NCBI GenBank assembly: GCA_900766655.1
Contig: CAAFWE010000345.1
Span: forward strand, 1-5,441
Direction of reading: 5' to 3'
Origin: an uncultured Alistipes sp.
GTDB lineage: Bacteria > Bacteroidota > Bacteroidia > Bacteroidales > Rikenellaceae
Length of the DNA stretch: 5,441 nt
Shown here: one piece after another, positions 1 through 5,441 of the stretch
Layout: each line of letters opens with the position of its first letter
Position numbering within the stretch: the first letter of the stretch is position 1
The notes under the pieces: generated by a model
What the model was told of the DNA's origin: nothing
Seen by the model: only the letters and a program-made list of their open reading frames with translations
The model's database searches: none
Translations under genes and position numbers: made by a program

Positions 1-1873
1 GATACTCCTCCTCATACTCAATAAGGTGGGTAATGTTATTATAGGTTACTGGGAAGAGCTGACGCTGCTGGATAACATAGTCGATAGGTGTGCCATAGTT
101 AGTGCCATCCTCGGCAACAGAGACGCGAATAGTGGCCTTGCGGATAGCATCGCCAGCCTCGGCAACCAAGGCCTCGTCGACATAGATCCAAACGGCCTCA
201 TCCTCGTTAGTAACAGGGACGATAACGCTCTGTCCGCCCGTAGTTGAGTAGCCATTACCATCTTTCTGGCTCTCGCCAGCAAGAGTGGTGGTTGTGAGGT
301 CAGTGGTAAAATACTTACGCTTGCCCAAAGAGTTTTGGCGGTCGGCAGCCAAATCGGTACCGACAAGATAGGTTGCAAGATAGGCTGCAGTGCCGCTCTG
401 CGCTCCGTGACCAAAGCTACGCTCGAGGCCTATCCACTTCTGGTCTGGTGTCTTATCGTAGACAACCTCTACCTTAACCTTTGCCTTTGACAAATCGCCA
501 GTATATGCGGGATTCTTGCGGATGCGCAATGGGCGCACCTCGAAGTGGGAGTCGAGCAGAGTCTCACTGCGTAGGTTGATGATGATAGGCTCTACACGAT
601 TGACATTGACACGGTGGTCGATAGAGACTGGCATCTCGCCCTTAGTAGGGTCATAATTGACCTGGTCGTCGGAGTTGAGGATACCGCGGATATTGATATA
701 GTGGAAATACTCGCAGTTACGCTCAGTGTCGAAGTCACCATAGTTGTCGTTGCCGAGGTAGACATCGTAGGTAACATCAAACTCGTGCTGCTGGTGGTCG
801 CGGAAAGTACCATTGATAGTTACATAGGTAGCAGCCTGACCATCGGGGAGCAATGGCTTAAAGCGCTGACGCAAATCGAGGTCCTCAGCACGATACTTGC
901 CACCAACAACAGGGAATGGGTAGTTATAATAGCCATCCTGACCATCCTTAGAGCCATCGTGCGACTGGTAAGTAGGTGTCAAGAAGCGCTCAGGGAGGTA
1001 GAAGGTGAAGTTGATGGTCTGCGTACCACGAGCAATCTTTGTGTCATTAAGTAAAGGCATCGGGTCTACAAATGGGCCAATAACTGAGGTAATATCATCG
1101 GTTACACTATGTTCAAGGCGAGGCTTGCCACCCATAGCAAAATCGACAGACGCAGGGACATCATTCACAGTATAGCTCTTCAAAGTAAACTGTGGCGTAA
1201 GGTGTGTGTCGACAGTCTGGTCGGGGGTAACCTTAATAGTAAAGTTAACCTTGGCAAACATAGCCTTCATAGGGACATTAAGAAGGTCTGACTCTTCACC
1301 ATTTACAAGAGGTAAAGTAGGATTTGAAGCAGAGCCTGGCTTGAGGATAAAGGTCTTGCCATCGCCCTCGGGAGTGATAGTATCTCCCAACGAGCCAATC
1401 ATTGGGAAACCATCAGTAGGAATTTTGACACTCTCTACACTATATGCCATAGCCTTCATCTGGTCGAGAGTCATATTGGCACAATTTTCCTCGGTCATCG
1501 TAGGGAGGTTGGCGAAGACATACATAACATATGGCTTATCTACATTGTAGATATATGCTTGATTCTTAGTCTCCTGGCGGTTGATAGTAAAGAGGAGCTG
1601 GTTACCCACTTTAAAATCGTAGAACACACAATCGCCGATTTCGCCATCTACGATAGGGAAGATAGCCACAGCCATACAAGTGACTTTGGCCTCGGCATCG
1701 TTCTTAGTACCACGGGTATCGACCTCGCGGTCATCGAAACGAGCAACACGAGCAACAACCGTAATATCATCACGGCCCTCAGATGGCACTTCGACCTGCT
1801 CAATATCATCTACAAAACAAGATGTAGTTGCAAAAATTGCTATGAAAGCAGCAATAAAACGAATGTATCTCAT
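1..1873 (-). CDS. Large fimbrial tip-like lipoprotein, DUF4906-type (C-terminus beyond window)
   Basis: An open frame of 624 codons runs from the ATG at 1873 to the window edge with no stop; the C-terminus is missing. An in-frame TAA two codons upstream (1877-1879) rules out an earlier start. Residues 1-19 form a lipoprotein leader ending in TTSC (Cys19), then acidic residues (FVDD), as in surface-exposed Bacteroidota lipoproteins. A Thr-Arg-Gly at 53-55 matches the processing-type Arg of the neighbouring fimbrillins. Residues 202-211 (MKAMFAKVNF) resemble the fimbrillin H-L-F-S-K-V-x-F core motif. Residues 372-397 (YLGNDNYGDF, then ERN and YFHYINIRG) resemble the 'YxxYLG..N..DFxxxRN..Y' signature I associate with DUF4906 proteins. 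The end (W562, RKATIRVSV, QQRQ at 602-605, then IEYEEEY) looks like an Ig-like strand pattern plus the acidic stretch typical near DUF4906 C-termini. It is last in the visible operon, and its size suggests a tip adhesin. The family name is from memory; the ligand is unknown. Confidence 0.82.
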   Translation of the reverse strand, partial: MRYIRFIAAFIAIFATTSCFVDDIEQVEVPSEGRDDITVVARVARFDDREVDTRGTKNDAEAKVTCMAVAIFPIVDGEIGDCVFYDFKVGNQLLFTINRQETKNQAYIYNVDKPYVMYVFANLPTMTEENCANMTLDQMKAMAYSVESVKIPTDGFPMIGSLGDTITPEGDGKTFILKPGSASNPTLPLVNGEESDLLNVPMKAMFAKVNFTIKVTPDQTVDTHLTPQFTLKSYTVNDVPASVDFAMGGKPRLEHSVTDDITSVIGPFVDPMPLLNDTKIARGTQTINFTFYLPERFLTPTYQSHDGSKDGQDGYYNYPFPVVGGKYRAEDLDLRQRFKPLLPDGQAATYVTINGTFRDHQQHEFDVTYDVYLGNDNYGDFDTERNCEYFHYINIRGILNSDDQVNYDPTKGEMPVSIDHRVNVNRVEPIIINLRSETLLDSHFEVRPLRIRKNPAYTGDLSKAKVKVEVVYDKTPDQKWIGLERSFGHGAQSGTAAYLATYLVGTDLAADRQNSLGKRKYFTTDLTTTTLAGESQKDGNGYSTTGGQSVIVPVTNEDEAVWIYVDEALVAEAGDAIRKATIRVSVAEDGTNYGTPIDYVIQQRQLFPVTYNNITHLIEYEEEY

Positions 1874-1885
1874 AACTTACAATTT

Positions 1886-3097
1886 TTACATAAACTCGTG
1901 ATTAACCACTGGTTTCTCGTTCCACTCGTCAGCAGCAACAATATTGACAGATACCGCATCAGAGGTGAAGTTAATCTGAATAAAGTAGCGACGACCCTCC
2001 AACAAGCCTCGGTCAAAATCGAAGGCAGTGTTATAGGTAAACGTTTCAGGAGTTCCGGTGTGACCACCGTCTTGATTTAAAGGAATCTCCTGGATTTCTC
2101 CGTTTGCTCTAATGTATCGAGCCATACCATTAGCGTCGGGAAGTCGTCGATAATATTTAATCACAGGCTCAACATGGAGTGGAGTTGTCTGAGGGATTAC
2201 AATCATAGTGGTATTCTTTTCCGCGCTCGTGATTGGGCGCATCTGGATATCACCATCCTTATTTAGGTCAATAGGAATATCATCATCACTATCAGTCAAC
2301 AACTCAAAGTTTGCAATAGTATCAGAACTACGATTGCTTGGAGTACTTGGCTTGGTATCATCCAATGAAACTAAATAAGTGTCGTATAGGAGATTAGTCA
2401 TACGGAAGTTAGCCTGATGCACCTCGATGGTCACAGGCAATACATCAGTAGAATCGTTATTGCCTGGATTGGGGTCATACTCACAGTAGTTAACCGCAGC
2501 AACATCGATTGCAGAGAGTCGATGCTTGAACTGGAACCGCACCTCCTTAGATGAGTTCGCGTCAGTATCGATTACCGAAGCAGTCATAAGATCGACAGTA
2601 GAGGCTGGATCTTGACGGCTAATACGGTACTCTACATATGGAGCACCCTCAACATCAACACCAGAGGGGAAGATAGAGACTTCTCTACTGCCACTATTGA
2701 TAGCAGGATAGTAAGCAAAGAATGAGTATTTATAACCCGTCCACTGAACAATAGGGCTATAGGTATATGTGCCCGCATCGTAGTTAACAATCTGCGGAGC
2801 TATGAAAGATTCCTTATTGTTCGCATCAGAGATAAAGACGTTAGGCGTAGCCATAGCCTCAGCAGCCTGCCAAGAACTACGATATACGTAGCCATATACC
2901 GCAAAGTCATCCTGAAGGTAGTCATCCATAACAAGCTGACCTCGGGTAGTGATGCCCGTGTTAAACTGGATGGAGTTTTCAAAATCTATGACCTCGCCCG
3001 AGATAGGGGTATCAAGAGTGTTAGTAGACTCCTTGTCGCACGCCACTAACGACATAGCGAGGATTGCGATAGTAAATATGTTATACAATCTTTTCAT
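1886..3097 (-). CDS. Fimbrillin-family lipoprotein, 403 aa, probable accessory or tip subunit
   Basis: The chosen start is the ATG at 3097, giving a normal leader (MKRLYNIFTI...LVAC). A GTG at 3103 directly abuts the upstream stop and would add only two residues. Cys20 is the predicted lipidation site, followed by DKES. Arg52 (ITTRG) is a candidate trypsin-like maturation site. Residues 125-131 (YSFFAYYP) match the fimbrillin 'FFA.YP' strand, 190-199 (FKHRLSAIDV) match the core HLFSKV-type motif in degenerate form, and 298-303 (MIVIPQ) match the LLLIPQ strand shared with the neighbours. It is about 85 residues longer than the adjacent fimbrillins. The extra length includes an acidic segment around 268-285 with a DxNxDGxI loop. 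The C-terminus (EW at 391-392, then KPVVNHEFM) lacks the alternating hydrophobic last strand seen in the other subunits. The gene begins 6 bases after the 320-aa gene, so translation is probably coupled. The family is fairly clear; the exact role is inferred. Confidence 0.85.
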   Translation of the reverse strand: MKRLYNIFTIAILAMSLVACDKESTNTLDTPISGEVIDFENSIQFNTGITTRGQLVMDDYLQDDFAVYGYVYRSSWQAAEAMATPNVFISDANNKESFIAPQIVNYDAGTYTYSPIVQWTGYKYSFFAYYPAINSGSREVSIFPSGVDVEGAPYVEYRISRQDPASTVDLMTASVIDTDANSSKEVRFQFKHRLSAIDVAAVNYCEYDPNPGNNDSTDVLPVTIEVHQANFRMTNLLYDTYLVSLDDTKPSTPSNRSSDTIANFELLTDSDDDIPIDLNKDGDIQMRPITSAEKNTTMIVIPQTTPLHVEPVIKYYRRLPDANGMARYIRANGEIQEIPLNQDGGHTGTPETFTYNTAFDFDRGLLEGRRYFIQINFTSDAVSVNIVAADEWNEKPVVNHEFM

Positions 3098-3103
3098 AGC
3101 CAC

Positions 3104-4066
3104 TTACTTAATAATAATTGTACCACCGGACTGTGAACCACCCCACGACTCTACCATACGAGCTAGGAATACAATAGGATTATATGTAGATACCTGAGCA
3201 GTATAGGTGTATGACTTTCCTGATTCCCAGTTCACTGTATTTGGCAAGAATGCCTTATATGTCTTAGACTCAAAAGTTGAAATGTCTGTATTACCCTCCA
3301 AACCTACACGGAAAGCAACCTCCAACTCAATGCTATTTGCCGCAATGGCCTGAGGTAGAAGCAACAATCCTTCTTCAGACAGCATAATACCTGTATTGAA
3401 ATCGATAATATTATCATCTTCAATTTCCTTTGTAAAAGTTTTAGTTGAGGACATCTCCTCCCATACTACATCAACACTCTGAAAAGCCTTACAAGTTCCC
3501 TTAGACTTTACATTACGAAGGGTAATCCTATCGATGATAAAGTTGTCTCGCTCATTAGTACCCTTATTCTGCTTTACACGAAAGTTAACCTTAGAGAATA
3601 GGTGTTTGAAGGTCAACGGTACTGTTTCGTCATAGGCAGTGCTAGTATCAACGAACGTCGTTGCCACAAGAATATCCTCGTTAGCAGCATCAGGAGTCTC
3701 ATATGTCATAGTGACAGAAAGATTTTCTTCATCTTTAACAAATCCTGCATCCTGAGGATAGCAAGCAAAGAAACCAAAAACACTATTATTTACCCAAAGC
3801 TGAGGGTTGTCGTAGGTCCAATCGTCACCCTTCAAATATACTCTCTCGTTATCCAAAAGCCAGTAGCCTGAGGGTTGCGCCTCATTCAAATATACAGCCC
3901 ACACGCCGAAACCATCTCTCTTAAGGTCTTCAAGGGTTGCGTCAGCACGCGTGTCAACAGTACCAAAACCAATGGTATGCTGCGCCTGAGGAGAGATAGG
4001 AGCCTCCTCCCTATTGCACCCAACAAGTGCAACAGCAGCTAACATTGTTAATAGAATCTTTCTCAT
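3104..4066 (-). CDS. Fimbrillin-family lipoprotein, 320 aa (type V pilus subunit)
   Basis: This is a complete gene with an ATG start preceded by an A/T-rich leader. The lipoprotein signal is MRKILLTMLA through LVGC (Cys17), followed by NREE, which fits a Bacteroidota lipoprotein surface-export signal. Strand IGFGTVDTR ends at Arg40, the likely trypsin-like maturation point known in this pilus class. Residues 99-104 (FFACYP), 153-162 (FKHLFSKVNF) and 234-239 (LLLLPQ) are, in order, the hallmark strands of Mfa_like_1-type fimbrillins. The C-terminus has W308 (ESWGG) and ends GGTIIIK, an alternating hydrophobic strand suited to donor-strand exchange with the next subunit. Length is normal for the family. 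Upstream lies an 82-base gap holding a repeated hairpin; downstream the next gene follows after 6 bases. Sampled GC is clearly lower than in the flanking genes. It could be a stalk or an adaptor subunit; sequence alone does not decide. Confidence 0.88.
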   Translation of the reverse strand: MRKILLTMLAAVALVGCNREEAPISPQAQHTIGFGTVDTRADATLEDLKRDGFGVWAVYLNEAQPSGYWLLDNERVYLKGDDWTYDNPQLWVNNSVFGFFACYPQDAGFVKDEENLSVTMTYETPDAANEDILVATTFVDTSTAYDETVPLTFKHLFSKVNFRVKQNKGTNERDNFIIDRITLRNVKSKGTCKAFQSVDVVWEEMSSTKTFTKEIEDDNIIDFNTGIMLSEEGLLLLPQAIAANSIELEVAFRVGLEGNTDISTFESKTYKAFLPNTVNWESGKSYTYTAQVSTYNPIVFLARMVESWGGSQSGGTIIIK

Positions 4067-4088
4067 TATCGTAAATTTTTATTATTCG

Positions 4089-4131
4089 TCGTAGGGGGCA
4101 TAGGTCCGATCAAAGACCTATACCCAAAAAA
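4089..4131 (-). repeat. Intergenic hairpin element, copy 2
   Basis: This is the second copy of the 43-base element. The core (4096-4125) reads GGGTATAGGTC and GACCTATGCCC on the transcribed strand around the same loop TTTGATCG, giving an 11-bp stem with one T-G wobble. Both differences from copy 1 fall in the 3' arm: one turns a T-A pair into a T-G wobble, the other repairs the mismatch next to the loop, so the fold is kept. The stem ends 29 bases before the ATG at 4066, almost the spacing of copy 1 from its gene. It sits between the 313-aa and 320-aa fimbrillin genes. Confidence 0.75.
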
Positions 4132-4143
4132 CTCGTGAAGAGT
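4126..4143 (-). terminator. Very weak terminator-like stem after the 313-aa gene
   Basis: On the transcribed strand ACTC-TTCAC-GAGT (4131-4143) is a 4-bp stem followed at once by a six-T run, which leads into hairpin copy 2. Four pairs are too few for an efficient intrinsic terminator. It is listed because the same order (small stem, T run, strong hairpin) occurs in the upstream gap. Confidence 0.2.
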
Positions 4144-4148
4144 ATATA

Positions 4149-5090
4149 TTACTGGATAGTAACATCTGTTGTATCACCCCAAGAAGGATCGTTAGTAACG
4201 CCAAACTTGATAGGATTACCCACAGAGCAAGCAATAGTGAAGTTGTATGAGTTGCCCTTAACGAGGTCAGCATCAACAGCCTTAGTGATAGTCTCGGTGC
4301 CGAGCTTGGTGTCGCCCTTGTACAAGTCAACAGTGAAGGTAACGTTGAAAGAAGCGGCATTAGGCACGAGGAGCATCTCAGCGTTAGACTGTGCACCTGT
4401 GGTATAAGTAACATTTTCAATCTGAGCGAAAGCTACATCCTCTGCAGTGCCGCCAGCCCAAGTGCCATCTGCGATTGTGTAAGTACCAGTCTCGAAGTTA
4501 GAGACCTTGATGCCAGTAACGGTGTGTTTGTAGCCACCCATAGCGTTAGAGGTAACGGTGAACTTAACCTTTGACAAGAGGTGTGCAAAGTTGAAGTTAA
4601 CGGGGTTAGCCGATGGAGTTCCCTCAGCGTTTACGGTTGCAGTAGCTGTAGCGTAGAGCATATCCTTGAGGTTCATAGCATCGTCAGCCTGAGTAGTAAG
4701 AGTTACAGGCATACCATAAGCAGTGTCATTAGTACCTACTGTTGCATCAACAACAGCTGCAAAGTTGTAAGATGCCTTAGGAATCCAATACTGCGCCTCG
4801 CCTGCAGCGTACCACCAAGAATCTGTACCACCGATGTCTGTGCTGTTCTGCTGAGTCTTTGTCACCTCAACACCATTGTAGATGTTCACAGTGCCTGCAG
4901 TACCAGTAACAGTACCGTAGACATTAAACTTGGTGAGAGTGCCAGCAGTGCTGTAGTCTACACGTGTTGAGTTCTCGACGAAAGGAGTGCCGAAGCCGAT
5001 GGCGTCGCCGCGGTCGGCAACTATGGTCTGCTCCTTGCTGCATGCTGCGAGTGCTACGACTGCAGCCAATGCGAAAATTACTTTCTTCAT
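4149..5090 (-). CDS. Fimbrillin-family lipoprotein, 313 aa, candidate stalk pilin
   Basis: This is a complete gene. The ATG at 5090 is preceded by an A-rich leader with a run of seven A on the coding strand (5101-5107), the usual Bacteroidota initiation context. The leader MKKVIFALAA through LAAC gives Cys17 as the lipidated residue, followed by SKEQ. IGFGTPFVEN then STR places a candidate maturation Arg at 43. Core motifs follow in order: YWIPKASYNFAA (101-112), DMLYA (143-147), FAHLLSKVKF (168-177), MLLVP (239-243) and YNF (292-294), then DPSWG around W304 and a final strand DVTIQ. The protein is rich in Ala, Thr, Gly and Val and has few long insertions, as expected of a polymerising stalk subunit. 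It is flanked on both sides by the 43-base hairpin element. Its C-terminal third parallels the cut subunit upstream (NAxxLLxP, FTVxL, YNF, VTxxPxW), so the two are likely tandem paralogues. That it is the major pilin is an inference from position and composition. Confidence 0.9.
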   Translation of the reverse strand: MKKVIFALAAVVALAACSKEQTIVADRGDAIGFGTPFVENSTRVDYSTAGTLTKFNVYGTVTGTAGTVNIYNGVEVTKTQQNSTDIGGTDSWWYAAGEAQYWIPKASYNFAAVVDATVGTNDTAYGMPVTLTTQADDAMNLKDMLYATATATVNAEGTPSANPVNFNFAHLLSKVKFTVTSNAMGGYKHTVTGIKVSNFETGTYTIADGTWAGGTAEDVAFAQIENVTYTTGAQSNAEMLLVPNAASFNVTFTVDLYKGDTKLGTETITKAVDADLVKGNSYNFTIACSVGNPIKFGVTNDPSWGDTTDVTIQ

Positions 5091-5115
5091 AATATTTATG
5101 TTTTTTTAAGTTTTA

Positions 5116-5158
5116 TCGTAGGGGGTATAGGGCCGATCAAAGACCTATACCCAAAAAA
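5116..5158 (-). repeat. Intergenic hairpin element, copy 1
   Basis: A 43-base sequence that recurs at 4089-4131 with only two mismatches. Its core (5123-5152) is an inverted repeat. On the transcribed strand the arms are GGGTATAGGTC and GCCCTATACCC around the loop TTTGATCG. That gives 9 contiguous pairs, one T-C mismatch and a closing C-G. A six-T run precedes the hairpin and CCTACGA follows it. The hairpin ends 32 bases before the ATG at 5090. The T run is on the wrong side for an intrinsic terminator of this operon. A 5'-leader or RNA-processing/stability element between pilin genes is the most economical reading; a REP-like repeat or a duplication relic are alternatives. Confidence 0.75.
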
Positions 5159-5182
5159 TCTAAATCACTTCTAACAAAAGTG
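5153..5182 (-). terminator. Weak terminator-like stem after the cut fimbrillin gene
   Basis: On the transcribed strand CACTTTTGTTAGAAGTG (5166-5182) can form a 7-bp stem, with one T-G wobble and a 3-base loop. A T-rich tail (ATTTAGA then six T) leads straight into hairpin copy 1. The stem is A/T-rich and the T run is displaced, so at most it is a leaky terminator that could lower expression of downstream genes. Confidence 0.25.
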
Positions 5183-5191
5183 GAAGAGTAA

Positions 5192-5441
5192 TTACTGCAA
5201 CTCAACCTCAGTGCCGCCAACTGTAGGATTCCAATTAGGCTGAGCAGTAACTGTGAAGTTGATTACCTCACCAGGAGTAAATTCAACACCAAAGTTATAG
5301 ATAGTGTTCTGCTCGAGAGTTACTACACCAGCCTTTTCGTAGTTGTATGTAGAAACCGCCTTACCATCAACAGAAAGAGTAACAGTGAAAGAAATACCCA
5401 CTGATGTACCAGGAATAAGCAAAAGGTCTGCGTTTGTCTCA
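5192..5441 (-). CDS. Fimbrillin-family protein, C-terminal fragment (start beyond window)
   Basis: The frame is open from the window edge to the TAA at 5192-5194 and gives 82 residues. The TTG at 5422 is internal to the frame, not a credible start: the codons before it (ETNADL) continue the conserved strand NADLLLIP. Visible motifs are LLLIPGT, a hydrophobic strand ISFTVTL, YNFGVEF, then INFTVTAQPNW and a final strand TEVELQ. This is the C-terminal third of an Mfa/FimA-like subunit, closely parallel to the 313-aa protein downstream. The ending is suited to act as a donor strand. The gene lies 101 bases upstream of the 313-aa gene in the same direction and is probably in the same transcript. 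Signal peptide, lipobox and maturation site lie outside the window and cannot be checked. Confidence 0.8.
   Translation of the reverse strand, partial: ETNADLLLIPGTSVGISFTVTLSVDGKAVSTYNYEKAGVVTLEQNTIYNFGVEFTPGEVINFTVTAQPNWNPTVGGTEVELQ

Noticed and set aside
1739..1756. Tandem 9-base repeat ACGAGCAAC x2 in the large lipoprotein gene
   Set aside because: It simply encodes Val-Ala-Arg twice near the N-terminus, stays in frame, and two units are too few to suggest a variable repeat tract.
614..2080. Several plus-strand open frames (614-1054, 1206-1550, 1559-2080)
   Set aside because: They lie antisense to the large lipoprotein gene and the end of the 403-aa gene, overlap each other's neighbourhoods, have no recognisable domains and show low-complexity Val/Ile/Ser-rich composition expected from the reverse strand of real genes.
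4067..4148. An internal Bacteroidota promoter (TAnnTTTG) in the intergenic gap
   Set aside because: The closest match is GGTCTTTG, which has the TTTG but lacks the leading TA and lies within the hairpin. No properly spaced upstream TTG element was seen, and the same holds for 5091-5191.
4118..4420. Minus-strand frame overlapping the 3' end of the 313-aa gene
   Set aside because: A Leu/Ser-rich product in another frame of a gene with clear fimbrillin motifs; it is a shadow.
4096..5152. The strong hairpins as intrinsic terminators
   Set aside because: On the minus strand the T run precedes the stem rather than following it, and on the plus strand the stem is followed by A residues. Neither direction gives the stem-then-T-run order.
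5123..5152. Invertible promoter or recombinase site formed by the inverted repeat
   Set aside because: The arms are separated by only an 8-base loop, so there is no promoter-sized segment to invert, and no recombinase gene is in the window.
1..5441. Defence system, mobile element, CRISPR array or RNA gene
   Set aside because: All coding frames fit fimbrillin-type lipoproteins. No transposase or integrase motifs, array-like repeats, tRNA-like folds or nuclease/NTPase motifs were seen on either strand.

Overview
The window is from a Bacteroidales-type genome (phylum Bacteroidota). The evidence is a run of same-strand lipoprotein genes of the fimbrillin (Mfa1/FimA-like, type V pilus) superfamily. 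They have Bacteroidota-style leaders (signal peptide, lipidated Cys, then charged residues) and A-rich regions upstream of the start codons in place of clear Shine-Dalgarno sites. A gut or oral commensal is plausible, but I cannot fix the genus from sequence alone.

All supported genes lie on the minus strand, so transcription runs from high to low coordinates. In that order they are: (1) the C-terminal 82 residues of a fimbrillin-like subunit cut by the window edge (5192-5441); (2) a 313-aa fimbrillin lipoprotein (4149-5090); (3) a 320-aa fimbrillin lipoprotein (3104-4066); (4) a 403-aa fimbrillin-like lipoprotein (1886-3097) that starts 6 bases after gene 3; (5) a large lipoprotein of at least 624 residues (1-1873) that starts 12 bases after gene 4, still open at the window edge, and resembles DUF4906-type fimbrial tip proteins. 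The gaps before genes 2 and 3 are about 100 and 82 bases. They carry two near-identical copies (41 of 43 bases) of a hairpin-forming element at almost the same distance from the next start codon.

Taken together this looks like one polycistronic type V pilus operon. The upstream subunits (the cut one and the Ala/Thr/Gly/Val-rich 313-aa protein) are the best candidates for stalk pilins. The tightly linked downstream genes look like accessory or tip subunits, ending in a large putative tip adhesin. Three complete subunits and the large protein share a Thr-Arg motif 23-35 residues after the lipidated Cys, which fits the trypsin-like (gingipain-type) maturation known for this pilus class. No promoter for the operon, no Mfa2/FimB-type anchor gene and no maturation protease is visible here.

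I found no RNA gene, CRISPR array, insertion sequence, phage gene or defence system. The least explained signal is the repeated intergenic hairpin. Secondary points are a calcium-loop-like acidic insert in the 403-aa protein and the lower GC of the middle genes.
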